A stretch of DNA of 64,000 nt from positions 35,719 to 99,718 of the forward strand of contig PALV01000023.1 of NCBI GenBank assembly GCA_002706685.1. The letters run 5' to 3'. This document shows positions 1 to 9,293 of the stretch, piece by piece (position 1 is the first letter of the stretch; each line of letters starts with the position of its first letter). The position numbers were made by a program, and so were the translations under genes. The notes beneath the pieces are model-generated. The model searched no databases, was not told the DNA's origin, and saw only the letters and a program-made list of their open reading frames with translations. Source of the stretch: Gammaproteobacteria bacterium. Lineage in GTDB: Bacteria > Pseudomonadota > Gammaproteobacteria > Pseudomonadales > Pseudohongiellaceae.

Positions 1-1073
1 CTGTGGTGGACAAGTTTGGTCTGGTTTATGTTCCTACAGACTGGCTGAGTGTGCGCGCCACCCGCGGTGAGGCCTTTATCGTGCCAACACTGGCTCAGCT
101 GAATTCACCCGAAAGCTGCGGTTTGAGTAATGTGGATGATCTCTTTACTCAGTTCCAGGGTTTTATCACGTCCTGTAGAACCGGTAATCCCGGGCTCACC
201 TCGGAGACCTCAGACAGTCTTTCATTTGGTGTGGACCTGACTCTCCTAGACAACCTGACCTGGTCCATTACCTGGAGTGAGACTGACTTTGTAGATCGAA
301 TCGTCAGCACCACTACGCAAGACATCATTCGCTCGGACTACCGTAATTTCCGCGCCGCCACAGGGTTCAATCCAACGGATGCCAACCCCTATCCGACAAT
401 TGCTCAATTGGAAGCCTGGGTTAATGACCCCCGATCGGACAAACGCATCATCCGTAATCCGGGCGATATCACAACCCCGGATCGCATATTGCAGAGCGAT
501 TCCAACGCCTCGTCCATGCTGGTGCGCGCCTGGGATACCCAGCTCGATTACGGTTTCAGCCTGGATGACTGGAATCTGACTGGCTGGGGTGACATCAATG
601 TGCAGTTGCAGGCCACCTACATGGACACCTATACCTTTCAGCTAGCCGATGACCTTCCCCGCATGGAGGCTGTTGGTAAGCAGAACAACGACTTTGGTGC
701 CGTGCCGACCATTCCCCAGATCAGGGCGAATCTGCGGATCAACTGGACGATGGGTGGACATTCGCTAAACGCCACTACCCGTTACATCGACGAAGTGATC
801 TTCGATGCCAATGAGTTCAGTTTCCAGCGATTCTTCCCCGGTGCTGAGTGGGGCGGACCAACTGACAAACTGCGAGCCTGGACACAACTGGACATGTTCT
901 ATTCCTATCGTGGGCTGGAAGCATTTGGCAGCGATATCAGTCTCTCTGTCGGCGCGCGCAACCTGACTGACCGTATGCCACAAAAGACCGGCATGATTGC
1001 CGGTGTCGCTGCCGAATCACAGGATGTGCTGGGACGTGTGGTGTATGCGCGGGTAGCGTTCAGCTTTGAGTAG
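1..1073 (+). CDS. TonB-dependent receptor, C-terminal part (partial)
   Basis: The gene is open at the left edge; codons are in phase from base 3 and about 356 residues of the C-terminus are present. Sequence shown: alternating beta-strand pattern typical of the 22-strand outer-membrane barrel, an NLTDRMP motif near the end (the usual N-L-x-D-R of this family) and an aromatic-rich last strand (YARVAFSF). Plug domain and TonB box would lie outside the window. Known for the family: energy-dependent uptake of siderophores, cobalamin, sugars or other large substrates across the outer membrane. The substrate cannot be told. A strong terminator follows at 1099-1128, so it ends its transcript. Confidence 0.9.
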   Translation, partial: VVDKFGLVYVPTDWLSVRATRGEAFIVPTLAQLNSPESCGLSNVDDLFTQFQGFITSCRTGNPGLTSETSDSLSFGVDLTLLDNLTWSITWSETDFVDRIVSTTTQDIIRSDYRNFRAATGFNPTDANPYPTIAQLEAWVNDPRSDKRIIRNPGDITTPDRILQSDSNASSMLVRAWDTQLDYGFSLDDWNLTGWGDINVQLQATYMDTYTFQLADDLPRMEAVGKQNNDFGAVPTIPQIRANLRINWTMGGHSLNATTRYIDEVIFDANEFSFQRFFPGAEWGGPTDKLRAWTQLDMFYSYRGLEAFGSDISLSVGARNLTDRMPQKTGMIAGVAAESQDVLGRVVYARVAFSFE

Positions 1074-1098
1074 GTGACTTAGCCGTCGCAGTAACGGC

Positions 1099-1128
1099 CC
1101 CGCTCTGCAGCAATGCAGGGCGGGTTTT
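1099..1128 (+). terminator. Rho-independent terminator after the TonB receptor
   Basis: An 11-bp stem (CCCGCTCTGCA with TGCAGGGCGGG, one G-T pair) closes a GCAA tetraloop and is followed by TTTTCTTT. It lies 26 bases after the receptor stop codon. Confidence 0.85.
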
Positions 1129-1236
1129 CTTTGTAGGATGCCCCAGCGTTCTCTCCTGCCCTACAAATTGACGGTTTTTAGGTTATCCTACGGCAAGCCA
1201 TCAATTCCAATAATAGAAAAAGCGCAGGAAAACCTC

Positions 1237-2550
1237 ATGAAATTACGCACACCCTCACCCGGCTTTAAACAACTGATCAGCGCTTTGTTTATTGCCACTC
1301 TGGCGCTGCCAGTGCACGCCGACTCCTGGCCTCAGGCAGAAGTTGGCGCCGAAGCGGCAGGCTTTACGACCGAAGGCGTTGAGCGTCTCGATGCCGCCAT
1401 GCGCGAAATTGTCGCCAATCAGGACGTAGCTGGCATGGTCTGGATGCTGGGCAAGGACGGCCAGATAGCCACTTACGAAGCCGCTGGCCTGGCCAGTGTC
1501 GACGATCAGACTCCCATGAGCAAAGACTCCTTGTTCCGTATCTACTCCATGAGCAAGCCCGTCACCGGCGTCGCCATGATGATGCTCTGGGAGCAGGGCC
1601 TGTGGGACTTTGATGACCCGATCAGCAAGCACGTTCCCGAATTCGCCAATCTGAAGGTGCTGGCCAGTTACGACAACAATGGCAATGTTGAACTGGAGGA
1701 CCTGGAGCGTCAGCCCACCATGCGTGAGCTGATGAGCAACACCGCCGGTTTCGCCTATGGCCTGTTCGGCAACGACCCGGCAAACCAGGCTTTTCGCGAG
1801 CAGGAAGTGCTGGCGTCCAGCGACCTCAACGAATTGATCCAGAAGGTCGCAGCAATCCCGTTGATGGCGCAGCCCGGCGAGCAGTGGTACTACTCGATTG
1901 GCATGGACATCCAGGGATACATCGTTGAGCAGCTGACCGGCATGAGTTTTGGTGAGTACCTGCGGCAGCACCTGTTTGAGCCGCTGGACATGATGGATAC
2001 ACGTTTCTATGTGCTGCCTGAAGATGTCGATCGTTTTGCACAGGTTCACTACTGGGATGCCGAGCGCAATACACTGACCCAGCAGGCCGAGCGCCCAGAT
2101 CGACCGAGTTACCTGGATGCCGACAGACTGGAGTCAGGTGGCGGCGGCCTGGTGTCATCAACTCATGACTACGCGCGATTTATCCAGATGCTGGTCAATA
2201 ACGGCGAGCTCGACGGTGTGCGTATCCTGAAGCCGGAATCTGTTCGTATCATGAGCACCAACAGTCTGACCGGTGATGAAGATATGCGTTATGGTATTGG
2301 TGGCCCCGGCCAGCCAGGCCAGGGCTGGGGTGTTGATCTGGCGGTACTGTTTGACCCACAGGCAGCCGGTTCACCACAAGGGCCAGGCACCTACTATTGG
2401 GCCGGCGCCGCCGGCACATCGTTCTGGATTGATCCGGTCAATGACATCTTCTGGCTGTCCATGATCCAGGCTCAGGGCCCACGTCGGCCCGGCGCAGCCA
2501 ATATGGGTGATGTGGCACGGGATATTATCTACGAAAGTCTGCAGGACTGA
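1237..2550 (+). CDS. Secreted serine hydrolase of the beta-lactamase/class C esterase family
   Basis: A 437-aa protein starting at ATG 1237, chosen over an in-frame ATG at 1138 because AGGA precedes it and a signal peptide follows at once (basic MKLR, hydrophobic stretch, cleavage after HA in PVHADSW). The beta-lactamase-fold nucleophile motif S-M-S-K is at residues 104-107. The second motif looks like Y-S-I rather than the canonical Y-x-N, and GAAGTSFW near the C-terminus replaces the KTG box. This pattern is usual for EstB-like esterases and D-aminopeptidase-like hydrolases rather than true AmpC lactamases. Likely a periplasmic or secreted esterase of unknown substrate, transcribed alone. 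Confidence 0.88.
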   Translation: MKLRTPSPGFKQLISALFIATLALPVHADSWPQAEVGAEAAGFTTEGVERLDAAMREIVANQDVAGMVWMLGKDGQIATYEAAGLASVDDQTPMSKDSLFRIYSMSKPVTGVAMMMLWEQGLWDFDDPISKHVPEFANLKVLASYDNNGNVELEDLERQPTMRELMSNTAGFAYGLFGNDPANQAFREQEVLASSDLNELIQKVAAIPLMAQPGEQWYYSIGMDIQGYIVEQLTGMSFGEYLRQHLFEPLDMMDTRFYVLPEDVDRFAQVHYWDAERNTLTQQAERPDRPSYLDADRLESGGGGLVSSTHDYARFIQMLVNNGELDGVRILKPESVRIMSTNSLTGDEDMRYGIGGPGQPGQGWGVDLAVLFDPQAAGSPQGPGTYYWAGAAGTSFWIDPVNDIFWLSMIQAQGPRRPGAANMGDVARDIIYESLQD

Positions 2551-2559
2551 TGGCAAGCC

Positions 2560-2736
2560 CTAAGGGCCAGCAGTTTTGTTTCTGCTGGCCCGACACTTGT
2601 CCGAGCAATACAGTACCTGATCCCAGTTCTTTGCCCAGGCTTTGCGCCAGCTCATCTCCCGCCCACAGACCTTGCAGGGTTTGCTGGGCAGATGTTGTTT
2701 GTTGCCCTTGAAGGATTGTGTCTGACGACCGGCCAC
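2560..2736 (-). CDS. DUF2256 family zinc-ribbon-like small protein
   Basis: A 58-residue protein beginning with GTG at 2736. It has the DUF2256 pattern: LPSKPCKVCGREMSWR followed by W-x-x-N-W-D-x-V-x-Y-C-S-D-K-C-R, giving two C-x2/3-C pairs likely to bind zinc. It lies in the same reading frame as the upstream dehydrogenase gene, separated from its TAG stop (2740-2742) by a single codon, so it is probably translated by reinitiation. Purine-rich GGCGGGAAA just upstream can act as ribosome-binding site. The function of DUF2256 is unknown. Confidence 0.8.
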   Translation of the reverse strand: MAGRQTQSFKGNKQHLPSKPCKVCGREMSWRKAWAKNWDQVLYCSDKCRASRNKTAGP

Positions 2737-2739
2737 AGA

Positions 2740-3498
2740 CTATTTCCCGCCCGCCAGCTCAATAAAAGTACCCGTTGTATACGAAGCCTCATCAGACAAT
2801 AACCACATGATTGCATGAGCCACTTCAATTGGATGGCCGCCGCGTTGCATAGGGAGCGATTTGCTGATGCGATCAACGCGACCTGGCTCTCCGCCATCGG
2901 CGTGCATATCTGTATAGATGAACGCAGGACGCACCGCATTGACGCGAATACCTTCGCCAGCCACCTCACGCGACAATCCAATTGTCAGCGTATCAACGGC
3001 GCCTTTGGAGGCAGCATAGTCAACATATTCACCAGCCGAACCAAGTCGGGAGGCTGCGGATGAAACATTGACGATCGCACCGCCCTGCCCGCCATGCCGC
3101 GTTGACATGCGTTTTACCGCTTCACGGGAACAAAGAAAGCTCCCAATAACATTGGTAGCCAGTATCCGGCTTAGCCTCGCAGCGTCAATGTCCTCGACAC
3201 GCATCTGTTTTTCCAAAATCCCGGCATTATTGACCAGCGCAGTGACCGGCCCAATAGCATTGTCAACATGCGCAAAAAGGTTAATGACATCTGACTCGCT
3301 GGACACATCTGCCGCTACTGCAATCGCGCGTCCACCACCACGCTCAATCTCAAAGACCAGGGACTGCGCAGCTGATTGGTTCCTGTGATAGTTAACACAG
3401 ACAGCGTAACCACGTTCGGCGGCAATGCGAGCAGTCGCCGCACCGATACCGCGGCTCGCACCGGTGACAATTAAAACGCCTGGTTTTCTGTTAGCCAT
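2740..3498 (-). CDS. Short-chain dehydrogenase/reductase (SDR) family oxidoreductase
   Basis: A 252-aa classical SDR. The start MANRKPG at 3498 is preferred to a 61-codon upstream extension because the Rossmann fold begins directly after it. Visible motifs: TGASRGIG (NAD(P)-binding glycine motif, near residue 12), NNAG, catalytic Ser in VNVSS, and the YxxxK pair in YVDYAASKGAVD; the C-terminus matches SDRs that end in a G-tyrosine/threonine turn (SYTTGTFIELAGG). The arginine after TGAS and basic residues suggest NADP preference (inference). Likely a cytosolic 3-oxoacyl-reductase or glucose-dehydrogenase-like enzyme; the substrate is unknown. DUF2256 follows in the same transcript. Confidence 0.92.
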   Translation of the reverse strand: MANRKPGVLIVTGASRGIGAATARIAAERGYAVCVNYHRNQSAAQSLVFEIERGGGRAIAVAADVSSESDVINLFAHVDNAIGPVTALVNNAGILEKQMRVEDIDAARLSRILATNVIGSFLCSREAVKRMSTRHGGQGGAIVNVSSAASRLGSAGEYVDYAASKGAVDTLTIGLSREVAGEGIRVNAVRPAFIYTDMHADGGEPGRVDRISKSLPMQRGGHPIEVAHAIMWLLSDEASYTTGTFIELAGGK

Positions 3499-3698
3499 GT
3501 TAGAAACTCGCTCCGTTCTTATTGTTCTACTATCGGTATATTTATAAATATTTTCAATATCTTGATTGTAAACATCGCCACCAAAACAGCTTGGACGCTT
3601 TATGATCAAAGGCCCGAATCTATCTGAACCATATGATTGGAGCACGGCATGTGTATGCTGGTACCATGGGCCGACACTCACTTTTACAGGACCGTGGC

Positions 3699-4229
3699 AT
3701 GGCCTCCCGAGTACCCAAGCCTGCCTTCACAATCCGCGATGCAGTCACCGCGGACCTGCCAGTGCTGGTGAATTTTCTGACCAGGCTAGCACTGCATGTG
3801 AACGGCGGATTGGCGATGCAGCTCAAGAAGTCAGAGTACCAGCGTCTTTACGAGGTACTCGAGAACGCGCTGGAGTCTCCGGATAAACGCATTGTGGTGG
3901 CGGATCTGCCCGGTGTCGGCCTGATTGGCATGGGTGATGTCACCGTCTGGTCCAGTCAGAGCATCTGGGAGCAGGCCACGGTGGCGGAGTATCGCTCAGC
4001 AATAATTGACGATATCTGGGTGGAGCCCGATTATCGCAAAGCCGGTATCTTCAAGGCTCTGCTAAAGCGCCTGGTTGAGTTTGCAGATGAACGTGGCGCC
4101 TACGACCTCGTGCTTGAGTACTCCTCATCAAACAAAGAAGCTAAACAGGCATGGACGCGTCTTGGCTTCGTCACAACCGGCATTCGCGCTGCCGCCTTCA
4201 CACAAAATGTGAAGGAAGCGCTGAAGTGA
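3699..4229 (+). CDS. GNAT family N-acetyltransferase
   Basis: A 176-aa protein. ATG 3699 is taken as start because AGGA lies 8 bases upstream; ATG 3633 in the same frame would add 22 residues without family similarity. The GNAT core is visible: a beta4 segment ending in DDIWVEPDYRKAGIFKALL, which carries the acetyl-CoA pyrophosphate loop (R-K-A-G-I-F, a variant of Q/R-x-x-G-x-G/A), then SSSNKEAKQAWTRLGF, the typical motif B ending. It transfers an acetyl group from acetyl-CoA to an unknown amine. It lies 65 bases upstream of a deacetylase-like gene on the same strand, so the two may be co-expressed. Confidence 0.85.
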   Translation: MASRVPKPAFTIRDAVTADLPVLVNFLTRLALHVNGGLAMQLKKSEYQRLYEVLENALESPDKRIVVADLPGVGLIGMGDVTVWSSQSIWEQATVAEYRSAIIDDIWVEPDYRKAGIFKALLKRLVEFADERGAYDLVLEYSSSNKEAKQAWTRLGFVTTGIRAAAFTQNVKEALK

Positions 4230-4294
4230 GACGAGTGACACCACTTGAAAACAGCCGAACATGCTGACACAACAGGAAAAGGGGAAATCAGCTG

Positions 4295-5407
4295 ATGACT
4301 ACACGCACAGTCAATGTGTTTTACGATGAGGTCATGCTTGGCCACAACCCTGAGGTTGACGTGCCCTACGTCCCCAGCCGCGTGGAAAAACGCGTCAGAC
4401 ACATCCTCAGCGAGCTGGACTTCAAGTGGAGTTATCCTGAACACCCAGGCCGCATTTCTGCCGTCAAATCCTACCTGGATGAAAACCCCATTCCTGGCGT
4501 GCAATACCGCACCGGACCAAAGGCGAGCTACAAACAACTGGCGCGCGTTCACACCAGTGCCTATCTGGATTATCTGTTCTCTCTGACCGGCAAACGTGCC
4601 TGGCTGGACTCGGACACAACCGCCGTATCGCCGGACAGCATTGAGGCAGCCGTCATGGCCGCAGGCCTGGCTATCGCCGCCGTAGAATCGGTGGTTAAAG
4701 GCAAGTCTGACAGTGCATTTGCACTGGTCAGGCCACCGGGCCATCACGCAGAGCCGGTGCGCGCGCGTGGATTCTGCCTGATCAATAATGTTGCCGTGGC
4801 AGCCGCGCATGCGCACGCCAAGTTAGGTTGCGAACGTATTCTGATCATTGACTGGGATGCGCACCATGGCAATGGCACGCAGGACATATTCTGGGCAGAT
4901 CCCAGCGTGCTGTTTTTCGACACGCACTGCGCGGCGCCGTTTTACCCTGGTTCCGGTCACCTTGAGGAAGTCGGGGCCGGTGTCGGTGAGGGTTACACCA
5001 TCAATGTGCCCTTGCCCGAGTCTGCTGGTGATGTGGCGTTTGAGAAGGCATTTCGGGAGATACTGGTTCCGGCTGCTGATCACTTCAAGCCAGATCTTGT
5101 TCTGGTTTCCGCAGGCTTCGACCCGCACCGCAATGACATGGCATTGAACCTTACTTACGACGGCTTTAAGGTAATCACCAGCATCGTACAGGGCATTGCC
5201 GACAAACACTGCGACGGCAAACTTGCACTGGTGCTGGAGGGCGGTTACAACCTGACGTCCCTGTCACAGGGTGTTCATGCGGTGCTTGACGTGCTGGCAG
5301 GTGGTGAGGTGCCAGAAGTGAACGCGACCGGTGTCAAGGAAGTTGAGCACGCAGCCGCGTTCCATTTGTCGGCATTTACAGAAGAGGCGCATGAAGAAGA
5401 AACGTAA
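4295..5407 (+). CDS. Histone deacetylase-like amidohydrolase (HDAC/AcuC/acetylpolyamine family)
   Basis: A 370-aa zinc hydrolase. Clear family motifs: RPPGHHAEP with the catalytic His pair H150-H151, GFCLINNVA, DWDAHHGNGT with zinc ligands D188 and H190, AGFDPHRND with the third ligand D276, and LEGGYNL with the transition-state Tyr. Known for the family: removal of acetyl groups from lysine side chains or acetylated polyamines. Class II HDAC-like features and the N-terminal extension VFYDEVMLGHNP resemble bacterial acetylpolyamine amidohydrolases; which substrate applies is not decidable here. It follows an acetyltransferase gene, suggesting an acetylation/deacetylation pair (inference). Confidence 0.93.
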   Translation: MTTRTVNVFYDEVMLGHNPEVDVPYVPSRVEKRVRHILSELDFKWSYPEHPGRISAVKSYLDENPIPGVQYRTGPKASYKQLARVHTSAYLDYLFSLTGKRAWLDSDTTAVSPDSIEAAVMAAGLAIAAVESVVKGKSDSAFALVRPPGHHAEPVRARGFCLINNVAVAAAHAHAKLGCERILIIDWDAHHGNGTQDIFWADPSVLFFDTHCAAPFYPGSGHLEEVGAGVGEGYTINVPLPESAGDVAFEKAFREILVPAADHFKPDLVLVSAGFDPHRNDMALNLTYDGFKVITSIVQGIADKHCDGKLALVLEGGYNLTSLSQGVHAVLDVLAGGEVPEVNATGVKEVEHAAAFHLSAFTEEAHEEET

Positions 5408-5421
5408 AGCAGGATAAAGCT

Positions 5422-6501
5422 CTAAGAAGGATCAGCACACACGCGGTTGCGGCCTTCGTCCTTGGCTCGATAGAGGTTCTTGTCGGCTCTGGCTATAAGA
5501 GTTTCAGGGTTATCTTCGCCAGCGTATTCGGCTACACCCAGGCTGATTGTGATGCTTAATGACAGACCATCAATTTCAAAAGGCCTGGCACTGACAGCAC
5601 GTCGGATACGCTCGGCAGCAAGAAGTGCCTGTTCTGCATTTATTTCAGGCATCAGTACCAGAAATTCCTCCCCGCCCCAGCGCACAGCGCGATCTTCGTC
5701 GCGAATGGTTTCACTGATCCGGATTGCAAGCAGGCGCAATACCGCATCACCAACATTATGACCGTGATCGTCATTGACGCGCTTAAAGCGGTCCAGGTCG
5801 GCCATGACAACAGAAAATGTCTTGTTGTATCGCCGTGCCCGGGCAATTTCGCTGTGTAATTGTGGCTCGACAAAGCGTCGATTGTTCATCCCGGTCAATG
5901 GGTCGGTTGCAGCCGACTTGCGCAACTCGACTTGCTGTTCAAACAGGGCGGTTCTAGTGCGGAACAGCAGTTCTGAGATGATCAACGCGATGATCAGTGA
6001 GGTGACTACGTTATAAAGGACATAGCTGCTGTCGCGAAACGACTGATTCAGCCACCCCATCAACAGCAAAGTGGCAACAAAAGGTACGCCAAAAATCAGC
6101 AGCAACTCGCGGGCCCCACGCAGGCAGGCAGGCGCGGCAGCAAAGATAATGATGATCAGTCCATTCACCATCAGGGTGACATTACCATCAGGTGCGAAAT
6201 AGTTGCTGATGAAAAGTCCAAACATCATCAGCATCACGTTCACAACCAGCAGGCGCAACATTAACGGCGCGCCCTGCCCATCCTGTCGCCTGAATACACA
6301 TAACAGTCCGAACAGCGCCGTTATCACGGCCAGAGCACGCCAGGCCGCATTGCTCCACCACAAGGAGGGAATGCGATCGGTCCACATCAGGTCCAAAACC
6401 TGATAAATCGGCAATAGAAGAACAGCCAGCAGCGAGTAGGCCAATAGCATCTTGCGGGCAAACTCACGGTGTTGCTGATCAATCTCCGGGTCATTCAGCA
6501 T
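5422..6501 (-). CDS. Membrane-bound GGDEF diguanylate cyclase
   Basis: A 359-aa protein. The N-terminal half (residues 20-180) has about six hydrophobic segments forming a membrane sensor module of MASE-like architecture. The GGDEF domain occupies about 195-355: TDPLTGMNNRRF, DLDRFKRVNDDHGH, then the active-site GGEEF at 276-280. The inhibitory I-site R-x-x-D (R267-D270) is present exactly five residues before it. All residues needed to make cyclic di-GMP from two GTP are there, with product inhibition likely. No EAL domain. The signal sensed by the membrane part is unknown. It is convergent with the deacetylase gene, 14 bases apart. Confidence 0.93.
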   Translation of the reverse strand: MLNDPEIDQQHREFARKMLLAYSLLAVLLLPIYQVLDLMWTDRIPSLWWSNAAWRALAVITALFGLLCVFRRQDGQGAPLMLRLLVVNVMLMMFGLFISNYFAPDGNVTLMVNGLIIIIFAAAPACLRGARELLLIFGVPFVATLLLMGWLNQSFRDSSYVLYNVVTSLIIALIISELLFRTRTALFEQQVELRKSAATDPLTGMNNRRFVEPQLHSEIARARRYNKTFSVVMADLDRFKRVNDDHGHNVGDAVLRLLAIRISETIRDEDRAVRWGGEEFLVLMPEINAEQALLAAERIRRAVSARPFEIDGLSLSITISLGVAEYAGEDNPETLIARADKNLYRAKDEGRNRVCADPS

Positions 6502-6789
6502 GCTGACCTGTGCTCCAGGCTCATAAACACTCTCAATATCTGCATCCGGCTGTGGTTGAACGACGCGTCTTGTTACTCCAGGTCGTCACATAAAACACTA
6601 CCTTATAGAACACGTGATAAGGGATGTCCATAAGCACATGGAGCTGCGAAGTATAAGAGGCACAGTTGCGGCTGGTCACCATCAAAACCAATAAGCCAGA
6701 TAACACTCGACGAGTTAAGCAAAGACTTCAAACGAGTGGAAGTATGACCAGCCGTGCATCAGTCTTGGCTATAAATCCGAACCAAACAC

Positions 6790-9114
6790 TCAGATTCGAG
6801 GCAGCAGTTCGCGGAGGCCCTGCAGCCGGAAGATTAATGCGGTGTCGTCTGTCATTGTGAACTCGACATCGAGTATCTGGTCACCGAGCCTGATGATATC
6901 TGTGTAAAGACCAGTGCTTGTCTCGAACCGGCCGCTGCAACGTAGTTGTGTGGGGTTCGCGCCGGGCACAGGAGCAGACGCTCTGCTCGCCTGCAACTGA
7001 ATTTCACCTTCGCCAACGGAGGTAATCACAAAAGTGACGTCTGTATTCTCAGCAAAACCGGGGTCAGGTTCACCCTGTGTCGTTACCCTGACACAGGTAT
7101 ACAGACGTTGTTCGCCATCGCCAATCGTGCCTATGCGCTGGTAAGGCAGCTGATAGTCCGGATGCGCCTGAACGCCATTCAGACTGGAAAGCCATCGCCT
7201 GCGGCCATCCGGCACGTAGGATGACACGGTTTTGATGTCAGCACTGGATTGAATGGGGAGTGTGACTGTCACTTTCAATAAAGTCTGGAAACCTTTTCCG
7301 GCGCTGGTAGTTCGCTCCAAGCCAGGTCTGTTTTCGTATCGAGCGACCTTGTCATTTATTTGAATGAAAAATTCGTGTGTCCCCGGACGCTTAAAGTCTA
7401 TTTGTTGCCACGCAGACTGCATGTTGCTGCCCAACTCTTCTGTCAGATAGTAGTCTGCAATGCCATCACCGTTTTTGTCGCTGCGGGGTTCCGGCAAATG
7501 CCAACGCACAAGAATGTCGTCACCCTCTGGATCGTCTGCAAAAACTTTCACATTGATGCTATAAGGGGTGTTCGCCTGTTCAACAACTGCTTTGGCTTCC
7601 GGGATCCGGTTGTATTGCCGGAAAGCATCCACTTCAAATGAAGTAGCAAACAGGAGCTCAGGCTCGGAAAACACCGCACTGTCTTCGCGCAGGAAAACTG
7701 ACCAGGTACCCGGAAAATCCTTGAAATAGCTGGCCAAACCCAGAGCCTTGAGTTGATAGCACCAATGGCAGCCCGGCGCAAAGGGCAAACTGGAATGCAG
7801 CATCCCGTCTGGACCTACAATATCAAGCCGCGCTTGCAAACCGTCAGTCGACAGAACCGGCGTCTTCATGACTAACCAGTAATCGTCAGGAGTGTCATCG
7901 TTAATCACTGAAGCGGCGGTCAGACTGTCGGAATCTTGGAAACTTCCGAGTAACAGACTGGCAGCCTCCGATCCCAGGAATCGTCTGACTTTCGCTGGAG
8001 ACGCGGCAGGCGGTTGTATGTAGCTGGAATCGAAAGCCTCATCGGGATGTCCATACAGCACCTGAACAGCACGTACATCGTCAGCCATAGGAAACGCCAT
8101 TCTGTTGTAGGGGTTCGCGAACATGATGGAGTTCGGATTTTCAGAGTGCCCCAAACCCAGAACGTGGCCAAGTTCGTGAGTAAGAATCGACATCATTTCG
8201 TATGGATCGGAGGACCAGGTGCCGGCACTGTTAAGGGTCAAATCACCACCTGAAAACTCGAAATATCCACGACTTTCCAGATAACCACCCAAATCTGGAC
8301 CGGCCCTGCCGGCCCAGGTCTCACCCTCAGCATGTTTCCAGCTAACGATAACGTCTGTCTCGTCCGGAGCAGCAACTGAGGCCGGCGCGACATTAAATCC
8401 GATCCCACTGACTCTCTCCCAGCGCTGGGCCGCCTCCCGCAACATATCTAACATGGCTTCGTCATCAGAATACGCTGAATGCGCGCCTGCCGGGTTATAA
8501 CGCAAGTTGACAGTATCAAGCCAACGCCCAAGGAAAGGCGATATGCTCAAGGCTGGAAGCTGATATTCCTGACGGACGTCCGCGACTGGTGGCTCAACGG
8601 TGGCGTGTGCGATTGACATAAACAACGCGAAAAAAGACACAATGACAGACACGACTAAGCTGTGATGTCTGATTTGACGTGGTGCCCAGGCAGTGCAGCA
8701 GCACACTTGCGCGTTCTTGCGCCCCGCCGCCCACATGCTCATGACTGCATGACCGCCTGCGGACCCGCTCATATCATCCGAAGAGAGTTGCACAAACTCG
8801 TTTCTGATAGGTTCTGTGGTGAGCTTTCTGATAATCCAGCCAAACAGCACGCTTATGGCAATGCCGAGTGCCACACTAAACCAGAGCACAATAGTGCCAA
8901 ATTGCTCGCCCCCTTCAAAACCATCGCCCTCCGGCGTAACAGTGAGGTCCGGGAGCAAATAGACTTGTTGCGCCAGACCGGCAATCTGTAATTCCTCGCT
9001 ACCAAACATGATCGATACCATCACGAATTGTAAAAGCGAGACCAGGGTCGCAAACCCGGCAAAAATAATAAAGATCCAGGCCAACACAGTCACATATGTC
9101 GATCTAGGTTGCAT
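6790..9114 (-). CDS. Matrixin-type zinc metalloprotease with N-terminal membrane domain
   Basis: A 774-aa open frame with an unusual composite structure. Residues 8-36 and 73-95 are two membrane segments of a small membrane protein; 153-171 (VVSVIVSFFALF) looks like a second, internal signal sequence ending AHA. The protease domain follows (about 185-370) with HELGHVLGLGHS at 313-324, the HExxHxxGxxH zinc motif of matrixins/metzincins, and the Met-turn SIM. Downstream are about 400 residues of beta-rich material with a calcium-loop-like DKNGDGIADYY. Translation could start at 9114 or, for the protease alone, at an internal Met (115, 125 or 127). Expected periplasmic or secreted protease. Confidence 0.8.
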   Translation of the reverse strand: MQPRSTYVTVLAWIFIIFAGFATLVSLLQFVMVSIMFGSEELQIAGLAQQVYLLPDLTVTPEGDGFEGGEQFGTIVLWFSVALGIAISVLFGWIIRKLTTEPIRNEFVQLSSDDMSGSAGGHAVMSMWAAGRKNAQVCCCTAWAPRQIRHHSLVVSVIVSFFALFMSIAHATVEPPVADVRQEYQLPALSISPFLGRWLDTVNLRYNPAGAHSAYSDDEAMLDMLREAAQRWERVSGIGFNVAPASVAAPDETDVIVSWKHAEGETWAGRAGPDLGGYLESRGYFEFSGGDLTLNSAGTWSSDPYEMMSILTHELGHVLGLGHSENPNSIMFANPYNRMAFPMADDVRAVQVLYGHPDEAFDSSYIQPPAASPAKVRRFLGSEAASLLLGSFQDSDSLTAASVINDDTPDDYWLVMKTPVLSTDGLQARLDIVGPDGMLHSSLPFAPGCHWCYQLKALGLASYFKDFPGTWSVFLREDSAVFSEPELLFATSFEVDAFRQYNRIPEAKAVVEQANTPYSINVKVFADDPEGDDILVRWHLPEPRSDKNGDGIADYYLTEELGSNMQSAWQQIDFKRPGTHEFFIQINDKVARYENRPGLERTTSAGKGFQTLLKVTVTLPIQSSADIKTVSSYVPDGRRRWLSSLNGVQAHPDYQLPYQRIGTIGDGEQRLYTCVRVTTQGEPDPGFAENTDVTFVITSVGEGEIQLQASRASAPVPGANPTQLRCSGRFETSTGLYTDIIRLGDQILDVEFTMTDDTALIFRLQGLRELLPRI

Positions 9115-9293
9115 AGAGAGATTCTCGGCTACGAGCCATGGCCCGGGATAAAGATAGTCCGCAATAAGAGCAGACTATCGAGCTCCGTACAACTAGCCGA
9201 TAGGCTAATAGTTGAGGCGATCTGGTTGACAGGCACAACTAACTCGGCGCCGGGCGGGCAAGCAGAGATATTTGTGCTGATCAGCCGTGCCTT

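Noticed and set aside
1255..2049. Long open frame on the minus strand inside the beta-lactamase-fold gene
   Set aside because: It mirrors the coding frame of a well-supported gene, lacks family motifs and a ribosome-binding site, and is a usual shadow in GC-rich DNA.
2564..2591. Perfect 10-bp hairpin GGGCCAGCAG / CTGCTGGCCC
   Set aside because: It lies inside the end of the DUF2256 frame and has no T-run, so I did not call it a terminator of the esterase transcript.
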